A stretch of DNA of 64,000 nucleotides from Streptomyces sp. NBC_01304. GTDB lineage: Bacteria > Actinomycetota > Actinomycetes > Streptomycetales > Streptomycetaceae. Where the stretch lies: NCBI RefSeq assembly GCF_035975855.1, contig NZ_CP109055.1:5952001-6016000 (forward strand), in the 5' to 3' direction. Shown here piece after piece: positions 16,751-25,495 of the stretch. A program made the translations under genes and the position numbers. The first letter of the stretch is position 1. Each line of letters opens with the position of its first letter. The notes under the pieces were generated by a model. It saw only the letters and a program-made list of their open reading frames with translations, had not been told where the DNA came from and made no database searches.

Positions 16751-17086
16751 TCAGAGAATCCCGAGCAAACCGAAGTCCGCCGGATCGGCGGCGGGCCCGG
16801 GATAGCCGGGGCCCGAAGTCGGTGGCTCGGACGGGCCGCGGGACTCGATCGGGCCGAGGATGCTCGTGTCGGAGTCGAGGTCCTGGGAGAGCAGGCCCTG
16901 GTTCGGCTGGATGACGGTGGGGTTGGGCGGCGGCTCCACGGGTGCCGTCGTCCGTGTCCCGTCCGTGTGCTCCGGTCCGTGATCCGCGTACGCCACGGCA
17001 GGTACGAGCAGGCCCGTCGCGCAGATCAAGCCGCCGGTGAGGGTCGCGCGGACCCGGCGGCCGGGAGTGAGATTGTTGAGGTCCAT
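16751..17086 (-). CDS. Small secreted hypothetical protein
   Basis: 111-residue protein with a Sec-type signal peptide (VRATLTGGLICATGLLVPAV, AYA-D cleavage near residue 34) and a Pro-rich, low-complexity mature part. It ends in a hydrophobic DFGLLGIL tail. There is no recognisable domain or cysteine pair. It looks like the small Streptomyces exported proteins of unknown role. It is convergent with the ATPase gene and divergent from the regulator at 17572. Confidence 0.6.
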   Translation of the reverse strand: MDLNNLTPGRRVRATLTGGLICATGLLVPAVAYADHGPEHTDGTRTTAPVEPPPNPTVIQPNQGLLSQDLDSDTSILGPIESRGPSEPPTSGPGYPGPAADPADFGLLGIL

Positions 17087-17571
17087 GCCAACCTGCCTAG
17101 CGGGGCATACCGGGCAGAGCGCTCAACACGCCGGGGTCGCGGGTCAGTTCACTCGGGTAACCCAGCGGCGAGACCCGCCCGGCGGAGCGCCGTGAATGGG
17201 CAGTGCAAGCGCAGTGCAAGCGCAGTCAAAGGGCATGGGCACACCTGTGTTCGCGAGGTCTTTCGGTCGGGTCCTCGGGCCCGATTGGGGGGTATCGGGA
17301 AAACGGCTCAACCGGCGCTCCCGCGAGGTGCGTTGGCGGAATCCGGCTGGTGCGCGAGGCCGCCACCTCGGAATTTATGGCCCTCCGACAGGGCGGAACC
17401 GGAGAATCCATGTTTCTTTGGCGTAAACAGCCTGCGATGGCCCATTGAGGCGTGTCGCCTTTCGGCCAACCTGTTTTTGACGCGTTCTCCGGGATGTTCT
17501 TACGCTCCTTGAGTCTTGCTGGACACAAGGTTTCGGCAGGGCGAGGTATCCGAACTCCGGGGGGATTGACG
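17087..17571. promoter_or_regulatory. 485-bp gene-free region upstream of the OmpR-type regulator
   Basis: No convincing coding frame is seen. The region must contain the promoters of the minus-strand secreted protein and the plus-strand regulator. The only clear structure is the three-heptamer direct repeat at 17201-17231. The GC content falls toward 17400-17530, as is common for promoters in this genome. Confidence 0.55.
17201..17231 (+). promoter_or_regulatory. Triple heptamer direct repeat, candidate OmpR-family operator
   Basis: Three heptamers GTGCAAG (17203-17209), GTGCAAG (17214-17220) and GTCAAAG (17225-17231) are separated by CGCA, giving an 11-base period. Winged-helix proteins of the OmpR/PhoP/SARP type bind such direct repeats. 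The gene 340 bases downstream encodes exactly this kind of protein. Confidence 0.6.
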
Positions 17572-18261
17572 ATGCATCAGCACATTTTGGTGGTGGATGG
17601 CGACTGTCAGGCTCGTGACCGTCTCATCTCCGCACTCCGACGGCAGGGCTTCGCGGCCGGCGGTGTGGGGACGGGCGATGCGGCCCTGCAGAAGTACGGT
17701 GACGCGGACCTGATCCTGATGGACTTCGACCTGCCCGATCTGGACGGGCTAGAGGTCTGCCGGGCGATACGGGCCGCCTCCGACATCCCGATCATCGTCC
17801 TCACCGCACGCGACTGCGAGGTCGACCGGGTGCTCGGACTGCAGGCCGGCGCCGACGACTACATGGTCAAGCCCTATGGGTTCCGTGAGCTCATCGCCCG
17901 CATCCAGGCCGTGACCCGCAGGGCCAAGCCCCGTCCGCGTACCGCCGAGGTCATGGAGTGCGGGCCGCTGCGGATCGACGCGGGGGCCAGGGAAGTGACG
18001 CTGCACGGCGTTCCCGTGGGGGTGACGCGGAAAGAGTTCGACGTGCTGCAGCTGCTCGCCTCGCATCCCGACGCCGTGGTGCCCCGGAAGCTGATCATGC
18101 AGCAGGTGTGGGGCGGCAGTTGGTCGCGGCGGACCGTGGACACGCACGTCAGCAGCCTGCGCGGCAAGCTCGGGGACAGCGAGTGGATCGTCACCGTGCG
18201 AGGCGTCGGGTTCCGGCTCGCGGTGCCCGCCCTTCGGTCGGTGCTGCGGCCCACCGCGTGA
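17572..18261 (+). CDS. OmpR/PhoB-family response regulator, probable cluster regulator
   Basis: 229-residue regulator: receiver domain (1-115) and winged-helix DNA-binding domain (about 130-220, ending RRTVDTHVSSLRGKLG and VRGVGFRL). The phospho-acceptor is Asp51 (LMDFDLPDLDG), with Thr78 and Lys100 in place. The N-terminal acidic pair is VVDGD instead of VVDDD, so one metal-binding acid is Gly10. No histidine kinase gene is adjacent. ATG 17572 fits the family N-terminus. It lies just before the biosynthetic genes on the same strand and probably controls them, perhaps as an atypical receiver. Confidence 0.87.
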   Translation: MHQHILVVDGDCQARDRLISALRRQGFAAGGVGTGDAALQKYGDADLILMDFDLPDLDGLEVCRAIRAASDIPIIVLTARDCEVDRVLGLQAGADDYMVKPYGFRELIARIQAVTRRAKPRPRTAEVMECGPLRIDAGAREVTLHGVPVGVTRKEFDVLQLLASHPDAVVPRKLIMQQVWGGSWSRRTVDTHVSSLRGKLGDSEWIVTVRGVGFRLAVPALRSVLRPTA

Positions 18262-18472
18262 GCGAGGGCAAGGGCGTGGGCGTGACGTAGCGCTCACTCG
18301 TGCTCATCGAAGTGACTTGCGCATGGCGGATGTTGGGCCACTCCTGACGTCGATCTGACATTGGCGTACTGCCTCTGTAGAACGCGACCGACTGCTGAAC
18401 CGAGGGTTGTTGAACCTCGCACGGTCGATGAATGAGCCTTTTGGTACCGCACCGATTCCCCAGGGAGATGTC

Positions 18473-19438
18473 GTGTCCATCGTCGTCACCGGGTCCCTCG
18501 CGACCGATCACCTCATGGTCTATCCGGGCCGGTTCGCCGATCAGCTGATCGCCGACCAGCTCGACCGGGTCTCCCTGTCCTTCCTCGCCGACACCCTGGA
18601 GGTGCGGCGCGGCGGGGTGGCCGCCAATATCGCGGTGGGGCTCGCCCGGCTCGGGCAGTCCGCCGTGGTGGTGGGCGCCGTGGGGCGGGACTTCGGGGAG
18701 TACGAGGCGTGGCTGCGGGACGTCGGGGTCGACACCGGGGGACTGCGTTACAGCGAGACCCTGCACACCGCCCGGTTCGTGTGCACCACCGATGCCGATC
18801 AGAATCAGATCGCCACGTTCTATGCGGGGGCCATGGCAGAGGCCTCGCGGATCTCGCTCGCCGAAGTGGTGGAGGGTTTCGCGGGAGGCCGGCCCGAGCT
18901 CGTGCTCATCGGGCCCGACGACCCCGCCGCCATGCTGCGGCACACCGAGGCCTGCCGGAGCCTGGGGCTGGCCTTCGCGGCCGACCCCTCGCAGCAGCTC
19001 GCCCGCCTTGACGGGCCTCAAACTCGCCAACTGGTCGACGGGGCAGCGTACTTGTTCACCAATGAGTACGAGTCCGCGCTGCTGCGGGAACGTACCGGCT
19101 GGGGAACGGACGAGGTGCTGCGGCACACCGGCGCCTGGATCGTGACGCGCGGCGGTGACGGGGTGGACGTCCTGCGGGACGGACACGAGCCGCTCCACGT
19201 CCCCGCCGTGCCCACGCGGCACCCGGCCGACCCGACCGGGGTGGGGGACGCCTTCCGGGCCGGGTTCCTCGCCGGGACCGGCCGCGGGTGGGCGTACGAG
19301 AGAGCCGCGAGGCTCGGCTGTGCGCTGGCCACCGTGGTCCTGGAGTCCGTCGGCACCCAGGAGTACCAGGTCACGTACGACCAACTCCTCGACATGGTCG
19401 ACAGCGCCTATGGCGTCGCTGTCGGCAACCCCGTCTGA
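18473..19438 (+). CDS. PfkB family carbohydrate/adenosine kinase
   Basis: 321-residue ribokinase-fold kinase. It has the substrate lid segment TGSLATDHLMVYPGRF, the N-terminal signature RRGGVAANIAVGLARLG (46-62) and the C-terminal signature DPTGVGDAFRAGFLAG with catalytic Asp259. It resembles, from memory, the housekeeping S. coelicolor kinase SCO2158, for which adenosine or a sugar is the likely substrate. GTG 18473 is chosen for the GGGAG seven bases upstream. Placed before the synthetase, it may recycle adenosine from methyltransferase reactions or be a metabolic helper; this is inference. Confidence 0.85.
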   Translation: MSIVVTGSLATDHLMVYPGRFADQLIADQLDRVSLSFLADTLEVRRGGVAANIAVGLARLGQSAVVVGAVGRDFGEYEAWLRDVGVDTGGLRYSETLHTARFVCTTDADQNQIATFYAGAMAEASRISLAEVVEGFAGGRPELVLIGPDDPAAMLRHTEACRSLGLAFAADPSQQLARLDGPQTRQLVDGAAYLFTNEYESALLRERTGWGTDEVLRHTGAWIVTRGGDGVDVLRDGHEPLHVPAVPTRHPADPTGVGDAFRAGFLAGTGRGWAYERAARLGCALATVVLESVGTQEYQVTYDQLLDMVDSAYGVAVGNPV

Positions 19439-19450
19439 GACCGCCTGGAA

Positions 19451-19485
19451 CGGCCTGACACGGCCTGACACGGCCTGACACGGCC
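19451..19485. repeat. 10-bp direct repeat, three copies
   Basis: CGGCCTGACA occurs three times in a row (19451-19460, 19461-19470, 19471-19480), followed by a partial CGGCC. It lies in the 165-base gap between the kinase and the synthetase genes. Confidence 0.8.
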
Positions 19486-19603
19486 GCCTGAGCGCATCTG
19501 AACCAAGGCACCGCGCACCCCTGCACTCGCCGGGGGTCGGTCGCGCATGCCCGAAAGCACCGAAAGCCCCAAGACGCGAACGCAGAAGAGAGGGCATCGA
19601 CCC

Positions 19604-22378
19604 ATGACCATCGCCACCATCCGGGACACCCAGACCGTCGCCGACCTGCTCCTCAAGGCCGCCCAGGAGCACCCCGAGGCCGGCCTTCGCTATCACGAGG
19701 GCCCGGCCGCCGTGCCCGATGCCCGGCCGCAGTCCTATCCGGAGCTGGTCGCCGAGGCGCGGCGGGTGCTCACCGGGCTGCGGGAGCGGGGGCTCGTCGC
19801 GCAGGACAAGGTGGTGCTGCTCCTTGAGCGGCCCGAGGAGTTCCTGCCCGCCTTCTGGGGCTGCCTGCTCGGCGGGTTCGTACCCGTGCCGATGGCGCCC
19901 CTGGGCGGTGACCCCGAGCGGTGGGCGGCGCAGCTCGGGCACGTCGACTCGCTGCTCGACCGGCCGCTGATCGTGACGAACGAGAAGGTGAATGCCGAAC
20001 TGCCGCACCTGGACGGGCTTTCCGTGGCCCTCCTCGATGCGCTGCGTGCCGGGGAGGGGGCGGAGGCCGAGGAGCTGCATCGGGCCGCGCCCGAGGACAC
20101 CGCGCTGCTCGTGCTCACCTCCGGGTCGACCGGGAACTCCAAGGCCGTACAGCTGACGCATGCCAATCTGCTCGCGTCGATGGCCGCGAAGAACGGTGTG
20201 CACCGGCTGACCGGGGACGACATCACGCTGAACTGGGTGTCGTTCGACCACGTCGCGGCGCTGCTTGAGTGCCATCTGCTGCCGCTGTACGCCGGTGCCA
20301 CGCAGCTGCACGTTCAGGCGCCCGTGGTGCTCGGGGATCCGCTCGAATTCCTGCGGCTGATATCCGCGTACGGCGTGACCATGACCTTCACCCCCAACTT
20401 CCTTCTGGGGCTGCTGAATCCGGCGGCCGAGCAGCTGGAGGGGGAGGGCCGGGGCGGCGCCGCTCTCGACCTGTCGCGGCTGCGGCAGATCATCAGTGGT
20501 GGCGAGGCCGTCGTGACGGCCACCGGCAAGACCTTCCTGCGTACGTTCGCGCGCTACGGGCTGGCCGCCGATGTGCTGTGGCCCGCCTTCGGGATGACGG
20601 AGACCTGCGCCGGCAGCATCTACTCCCGTACGTTCCCCGAGTTCGACGGGCGGCAGGAGTTCGCGAACCTGGGCCTTCCCGTGGCCGGGCTGCGCATCCG
20701 CGTCGTCGACGAGCAGGACGTCGAGGTCGGCGCGGGCGAGACGGGCGAGCTGCAGCTCAGCGGGCCCATGATCACGACCGGGTATTACAACAACGCGCAG
20801 GCCACGCGGGACGCCTTCACCGCCGACGGGTGGTTCCGCAGCGGGGACCTCGGGCGGATAGATGGCGGCCGCCTCACGCTCGTCGGGCGCAGCAAGGACA
20901 GCGTCATCGTCAATGGCGTCAACTACTTCAGCCACGAGATCGAGTCGGTGCTGCAGGAGTTGGACGGTGTGGCGCGGTCGTACGTCGCGGCCTTCCCGAC
21001 GCGGGCGCCGGGCAGCGACACCGAGCAGCTGGTCATCGCCTTCCACCCGGAGGTGGCCGAGGGCGATGAGCTCGCGCTGTACCGGGTGCTGTCCGCGGTG
21101 CGGTCCGGGGTCGTCATGCACTGGGGCTTCAGGCCCTCGCTGATCCTGCCGCTGCCGAAGGACGCCTTCCCCAAGACCAGCCTCGGCAAGATCCAGCGCT
21201 CGCTGATGCGGCGGAAGCTGGAGGAGGGGGCGTACGACGAGACCACGCGCGAGACCGCCGATCTGGTGCTGCGGCGGCTCGGCGGCTACACCGCGCCCGA
21301 GGGCGGGACCGAGACGGTGCTCGCCGAGATCTATGCCGAGATGTTCGACGTGGAGCCGTCCAGCATCAGTGCGACCGCCAACTTCTTTGATCTGGGCGGC
21401 ACTTCGCTCGACATCCTGCGGCTGCGCAGTCTGGTGGCGCGGCGGCTCGGTGCGCGGGACCTGCAGATCATCACCGTCCTCACCGCGCCGACCGTGCGGG
21501 AGCTGGCGGTGCGGCTGACGGAGAGCGAGGCCGAGCGGCCGTACGACCCGATCGTGCCCATGCAGGTGGTGGGCGACAAGACGCCGCTGTTCTGTGTGCA
21601 CCCGGGCGTGGGCGAAGTGCTCGTCTTCGTCAATCTGGCGAAGTACTTCGTGGGGGACCGGCCCTTCTACGCGCTGCGGGCGCGGGGCTTCAACCCCGGG
21701 GAGAAGCCCTTCGGGAGCATGGAGGAGATGGTGTCGACGTACGTCGCCGCCATTCGCGAGAAGCAGCCGCAGGGGCCGTACGCCGTGGCCGGCTACTCGT
21801 ACGGCGGGGCCGTCGCCTTCGAGATCGCCAAGGTGCTCGAAGCCGAGGGCGAGCGGGTCGACTTCGTGGGCAGCTTCAATCTGCCGCCGCACATCAAGTA
21901 CCGCATGGATGAGCTTGATTTCGTGGAGACGGCCGCCAATCTGGCCTTCTTCCTCGCGCTCATCGACAAGCGGCAGTCGCTCGAACTGCCGGACCAGCTG
22001 CGGCACTTGCCGCGTGCCGAGCAGCTTGCGCACTTCGTCGAGATCGCGCCCAAGGCGCGGCTCGCCGAGCTCGACCTGACGCTGGAGAAGTTCACGGCCT
22101 GGGCCGAGCTGGCGGACGGGCTCACCGACCTCGGGCGCAGCTACTCGCCGAGCGGGTCCGTGCGGTCCCTGTCCGTCTTCTACGCGGTGCCGTTGCGCGG
22201 CACCAAGGAGGACTGGCTGAACAACGAGCTCAGCCGGTGGGACGAGCACGCCCGCGAGGCCAACCGGTACCTCGACGTGCCCGGTGAGCACTACACGCTG
22301 ATGGGTCCGCAGCACGTGGCGACATTCCAGTCGATCTTGCGCAAGGAGCTGGACCGGGCGCTCGGGGACTCCGACTGA
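19604..22378 (+). CDS. Single-module A-T-TE NRPS-like synthetase (aryl-pyruvate dimerising type)
   Basis: 924 residues with no condensation domain. An adenylation domain (about 1-550) carries [12 protein letters not shown] near 173, the [12 protein letters not shown] core and [12 protein letters not shown] carrier domain has [11 protein letters not shown] with the phosphopantetheine serine at 601. A type I thioesterase has [10 protein letters not shown] with Ser732. This three-domain layout is that of synthetases that activate and fuse two arylpyruvates into quinones or furanones, such as the polyporic acid synthetase EchA of Streptomyces and fungal AtrA/TdiA/RalA. Downstream reductase, SnoaL-like and prephenate dehydratase genes favour phenylpyruvate and a polyporic-acid-like product. 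ATG 19604 follows GAGAGGG. Confidence 0.85.
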   Translation: MTIATIRDTQTVADLLLKAAQEHPEAGLRYHEGPAAVPDARPQSYPELVAEARRVLTGLRERGLVAQDKVVLLLERPEEFLPAFWGCLLGGFVPVPMAPLGGDPERWAAQLGHVDSLLDRPLIVTNEKVNAELPHLDGLSVALLDALRAGEGAEAEELHRAAPEDTALLVLTSGSTGNSKAVQLTHANLLASMAAKNGVHRLTGDDITLNWVSFDHVAALLECHLLPLYAGATQLHVQAPVVLGDPLEFLRLISAYGVTMTFTPNFLLGLLNPAAEQLEGEGRGGAALDLSRLRQIISGGEAVVTATGKTFLRTFARYGLAADVLWPAFGMTETCAGSIYSRTFPEFDGRQEFANLGLPVAGLRIRVVDEQDVEVGAGETGELQLSGPMITTGYYNNAQATRDAFTADGWFRSGDLGRIDGGRLTLVGRSKDSVIVNGVNYFSHEIESVLQELDGVARSYVAAFPTRAPGSDTEQLVIAFHPEVAEGDELALYRVLSAVRSGVVMHWGFRPSLILPLPKDAFPKTSLGKIQRSLMRRKLEEGAYDETTRETADLVLRRLGGYTAPEGGTETVLAEIYAEMFDVEPSSISATANFFDLGGTSLDILRLRSLVARRLGARDLQIITVLTAPTVRELAVRLTESEAERPYDPIVPMQVVGDKTPLFCVHPGVGEVLVFVNLAKYFVGDRPFYALRARGFNPGEKPFGSMEEMVSTYVAAIREKQPQGPYAVAGYSYGGAVAFEIAKVLEAEGERVDFVGSFNLPPHIKYRMDELDFVETAANLAFFLALIDKRQSLELPDQLRHLPRAEQLAHFVEIAPKARLAELDLTLEKFTAWAELADGLTDLGRSYSPSGSVRSLSVFYAVPLRGTKEDWLNNELSRWDEHAREANRYLDVPGEHYTLMGPQHVATFQSILRKELDRALGDSD

Positions 22379-22410
22379 CCTCCATTTCACCGCTCTTGAA
22401 GGAGACGTAC

Positions 22411-23367
22411 ATGCAAGGCAAGAAGATCCTGGTCACCGGCGGCACCGGACAGGTCGCCGGGCCGGTCGCCAAGGCCCTCGCGGCCGACAACGAGGTGTGG
22501 GCGCTCGGGCGCTTCGGCACCCCGGGCGCGGAGGAGGAGCTGACCCGGCACGGCATCACCACCTTCCGCTGGGACATGAACGACACCGGCGAGGACTCCC
22601 TGGCCGGTCTGCCCGACGACTTCACGCACGTCATCCACTCCGCCGTACGACGGGGGGAGGACGGGGACTTCAACACCGCGATCGAGGTCAACACGGTGGC
22701 CGCCGGGCGGCTGATGACCCACTGCCGGACCGCCGAGGCCTTCCTCTACGTGTCCACCGGGGCCCTCTACGCCCGGCAGACCCTGGACCACGCGTACACC
22801 GAGTCCGACCCGATCGACGGTGTTGCCGACTGGCTGCCCGTCTATCCCGTCGTGAAGATCGCGACGGAGGGTGCGGTGCGGGCGTACGCGCAGACGCTCG
22901 GCCTGAAGACCGTCATCGCCCGGCTCAACATCGCGTACGGGCCCGGCGGTTACGGCGGCGTCCCGATGATCTACTTCAAGCGGATGCTCGCCGGCGAGGC
23001 CATCCCGGTCCCGATCGAGGGCCAGAACTGGTGCTCGCTGCTCTACACCGACGACCTCGTCGAACAGGTGCCGCACCTGTGGGAGGCGGCGACCGTTCCG
23101 GCGACGCTCACCAACTGGGGCGGCGACGAGGCGGTCGGCATGACCGACGTCATGCGCTACCTGGAAGAGCTCACCGGGGTCGCGCCCAAGCTCGCGCCCA
23201 AGGAAGTCACCCGCGAGACCTACCAGTTCGACCCGACGCTGCGGCAGAAGTTGACCGGGCCCTGCAAGGTGGGCTGGCGCGAGGGGCTGCGGCGCACGGT
23301 CGAGTCCATGTATCCGGAGTACGCCGAGCGGATCGCCGCCCTTGCGCCCGTGGAGGAGATCCAGTGA
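22411..23367 (+). CDS. Extended SDR/NAD-dependent epimerase family reductase (TerB-like)
   Basis: 318-residue Rossmann-fold enzyme with TGGTGQVAG (9-17) for NAD(P) binding, catalytic Ser115 (VSTGALY) and Tyr145-x3-Lys149 (YPVVK). The C-terminal substrate part includes [11 protein letters not shown] and [12 protein letters not shown]. In the terfestatin and echoside pathways, as I recall them, an SDR and a SnoaL-fold partner together reduce and dehydrate polyporic acid to the terphenyl core. This gene and the next match that pair and follow the synthetase directly. ATG 22411 has AAGGAG at eight bases. Its stop overlaps the next start. Confidence 0.82.
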   Translation: MQGKKILVTGGTGQVAGPVAKALAADNEVWALGRFGTPGAEEELTRHGITTFRWDMNDTGEDSLAGLPDDFTHVIHSAVRRGEDGDFNTAIEVNTVAAGRLMTHCRTAEAFLYVSTGALYARQTLDHAYTESDPIDGVADWLPVYPVVKIATEGAVRAYAQTLGLKTVIARLNIAYGPGGYGGVPMIYFKRMLAGEAIPVPIEGQNWCSLLYTDDLVEQVPHLWEAATVPATLTNWGGDEAVGMTDVMRYLEELTGVAPKLAPKEVTRETYQFDPTLRQKLTGPCKVGWREGLRRTVESMYPEYAERIAALAPVEEIQ

Positions 23368-23768
23368 CCGGCCATTCGGACAACCGCGCTCTGATCCAGA
23401 CCGCCTACGAGGCCTTCCACACCCGCGACGTCGTCGCCCTGCTCGGCACCATGGCCGAGGACATGCAGTGGGTCCACCCCGACGGCATGCACGACTACGG
23501 GCTCGGCGGCACCAAGCACGGGCACGCGGGCGTGAAGGAGTTCCTCGCCAAGGTGCCCACCGTGCTCGGCGGGATGAAGCTGCATCCGCAGGAGTTCCTG
23601 GAGTCCGGCGACCGGGTCGTCGTCTTCGGGGTGCGGGACGTCACCTCGAAGTCCGGGCACACCGAGAGCCTGCAGTTCGTGCACTCCTGGACCCTGCGCG
23701 ACGGCAAGGCCGTGCGGATGGAGGACATCTTCGACACGGTCCTCTTCCACCGGCTCATCGAGAGCTGA
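23364..23768 (+). CDS. SnoaL-like (NTF2 fold) dehydratase candidate (TerC-like)
   Basis: 134-residue SnoaL-like protein: helix [20 protein letters not shown], then [21 protein letters not shown], and the sheet [29 protein letters not shown]. Members act as cyclases, isomerases or dehydratases. Coupling to the SDR through a four-base GTGA overlap, with GGAGGAG before the GTG, suggests that the two work on the same intermediate. In p-terphenyl pathways the counterpart is a dehydratase. Several His and Asp residues (His in MHDYG, Asp in EDIFD) could be catalytic, but I cannot assign them. Confidence 0.78.
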   Translation: MTGHSDNRALIQTAYEAFHTRDVVALLGTMAEDMQWVHPDGMHDYGLGGTKHGHAGVKEFLAKVPTVLGGMKLHPQEFLESGDRVVVFGVRDVTSKSGHTESLQFVHSWTLRDGKAVRMEDIFDTVLFHRLIES

Positions 23769-23776
23769 CGGCCGCC

Positions 23777-24682
23777 ATGTCGTACGCCTATCTGGGCCCC
23801 GAGGGCACCTTCACCCAGGCCGCGCTACGTCAACTGATTGAGCGGGAAGGGGAGTCGGGCGACGTGGCCCAGCTGCCCTTCCCCACCGTGCCGGCCGCGC
23901 TCGACGCGGTGCGGCGCGGGGAGTGCGGGGCCGCCGTGGTGCCGCTGGAGAACTCCGTACGCGGGGTCGTGCCCGCCACCATGGACCAGCTGGTCGGGTC
24001 CGTCGCCGAGCTGCACATCAGCGGCGAGGTGGAGGTGGCGGTCAGCTTCGCGCTCCTCGCCCCGGCGGGGACGCGGCTCGCGGAGGTCACGCGGGTGCTC
24101 TCGCATCCCCACGCGCTCGCGCAGTGCGCGGGGTGGCTGGCGGAGCACTGTCCGCAGGCGGAGACGGTCGCCGCCGACTCGACCGCGACGGCGGCCCGGG
24201 AGGTCGGTGCCGGTGCGGCGGATGGGCGTGACGTCATTGCGGCGATCGCCGCGCCCCATGCGGCCGGGCTGTACGGGCTCGACGTGGTGGCCGACGGGCT
24301 CGGGGCGCACCCGGACGCGGTGACCCGGTTCGTGCGGGTGTCGCAGGCCTGGCTGCCGGCCGGGCGGACCCGGCGGGACCGGACCTCGCTGGTCGTGTCG
24401 CCGGGCGCGGACGGGCCCGGCCGGCTCGTCGACATCCTCACGGCGTTCCAGTCGCGGGGGATCGCGCCGAGCTGGATCCAGCCCTGGCCCATCGGGGACC
24501 GGCTGGGCAGCTACCGCTTCTTCATCGATGTCGCCGGACACATCGAGAACCCTCCGGTGCGGGAGGCGGTGGCCGCCCTGGGCGAGCTCGACGCCGGGGT
24601 CCGCTTCCTGGGGAGCTATCCGCGCTGGGACGACGGCGTCCGGCGTGCGGCGGGGGTGCGGGCGGCCGAGATGGTGGCCTGA
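23777..24682 (+). CDS. Prephenate dehydratase with altered ACT regulatory motif
   Basis: 301-residue enzyme converting prephenate to phenylpyruvate. The catalytic PDT lobes (1-190) have YLGPEGTFTQ, VPLENSVRG and the hallmark Thr-Arg-Phe at 183-185. An ACT domain follows (about 205-290). The usual Phe-binding motifs GALV and ESRP are replaced by GRLV (215-218) and IQPWP (234-238), so feedback inhibition by phenylalanine is probably weakened. The start is ATG 23777, nine bases after the previous stop. It is a second, pathway-dedicated copy that would supply phenylpyruvate to the synthetase. Confidence 0.87.
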   Translation: MSYAYLGPEGTFTQAALRQLIEREGESGDVAQLPFPTVPAALDAVRRGECGAAVVPLENSVRGVVPATMDQLVGSVAELHISGEVEVAVSFALLAPAGTRLAEVTRVLSHPHALAQCAGWLAEHCPQAETVAADSTATAAREVGAGAADGRDVIAAIAAPHAAGLYGLDVVADGLGAHPDAVTRFVRVSQAWLPAGRTRRDRTSLVVSPGADGPGRLVDILTAFQSRGIAPSWIQPWPIGDRLGSYRFFIDVAGHIENPPVREAVAALGELDAGVRFLGSYPRWDDGVRRAAGVRAAEMVA

Positions 24683-24775
24683 CTTCCTACCCCCCTTCCT
24701 TTCTGAGTTCTCTCCCTTCTCTCCCTTCCCTCAGTTACCTCAATTCCCTCACTTCCCTCAACGAGGAGTTCAGTC

Positions 24776-25468
24776 ATGCCTTCTTCGCCTTCTCTGCTGC
24801 ACATCGACTCCAGCCCCCGCCCCGACTCCGTCACCCGCCAGGTCACCGCCCACTTCGCCGAGGCCTGGCGGAAAGCCAACGGCGACGACGCGACGTACAC
24901 GTACCGGGATCTGAACGCCCGGCACGTGCCGCACATCGACGCCGCGCAGATCGCCGTCATGCAGCGCATCGAGACGGCCGGCATCCGCGACCTCGACGAG
25001 GCGCGGGGAGCGGCGCGGACCCCGGCGGAGAAGGCCGCTTGGGCCACCGCATGGGAGCTGATCGACGAGGTGCTCGAGGCCGACACGATCGTGCTCGGCG
25101 CCCCGATGCACAACTTCTCGCTGCCCTCCGCCTTCAAGGCCTGGTTCGACCGGATCATCGTGCCGCCGCTGGTCGTCGACCCGGAGACGGGCGTCGGGCC
25201 GCTCGCGGGCAAGCAGGTCGTCGTGGTCACCGCGCGCGGCGGTGCGTACGGCCCTGGCACGCCCCGGCAGGCGTACGACTTCCAGGAGCCCTATCTGAAG
25301 TCGGCCCTCGGCATGGTGGCGCTGGCCGACGATCTGACCTTCCTGCACGCGGAGATGACCAAGTCGGCGCACGTGCCGAGGCTCGCGGGCTTCAAGGACA
25401 TGGCCGGGGCCTCCCTCGCGGCCGCACTCGAAGGTGCCGGCCGGGCCGCTCAGCGGGCCCGGGTCTGA
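24776..25468 (+). CDS. FMN-dependent NADH:quinone/azo reductase (AcpD/AzoR family)
   Basis: 230-residue flavodoxin-fold reductase. It has the FMN loop DSSPRPDSVTRQV near the N-terminus, APMHNFSLPSAFKAWFDRII (the conserved MxNF/W motif) and VTARGGAYGPGTP. The family reduces quinones by two electrons. In this cluster it could reduce a benzoquinone such as polyporic acid, or protect the host from redox cycling. Strong ribosome site GAGGAG before ATG 24776. The 93-base gap before it (24683-24775) is a pyrimidine-rich run with repeated TTCCCTCA words. Confidence 0.87.
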   Translation: MPSSPSLLHIDSSPRPDSVTRQVTAHFAEAWRKANGDDATYTYRDLNARHVPHIDAAQIAVMQRIETAGIRDLDEARGAARTPAEKAAWATAWELIDEVLEADTIVLGAPMHNFSLPSAFKAWFDRIIVPPLVVDPETGVGPLAGKQVVVVTARGGAYGPGTPRQAYDFQEPYLKSALGMVALADDLTFLHAEMTKSAHVPRLAGFKDMAGASLAAALEGAGRAAQRARV

Positions 25469-25495
25469 GACCCCACGGAATCCGGAGAACTTGCC

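Noticed and set aside
18191..22390. Open frame of about 1400 codons on the minus strand across the biosynthetic genes
   Set aside because: It mirrors the plus-strand kinase and synthetase genes codon for codon, the known antisense shadow of extreme GC3 bias. It has no domains and crosses several real genes.
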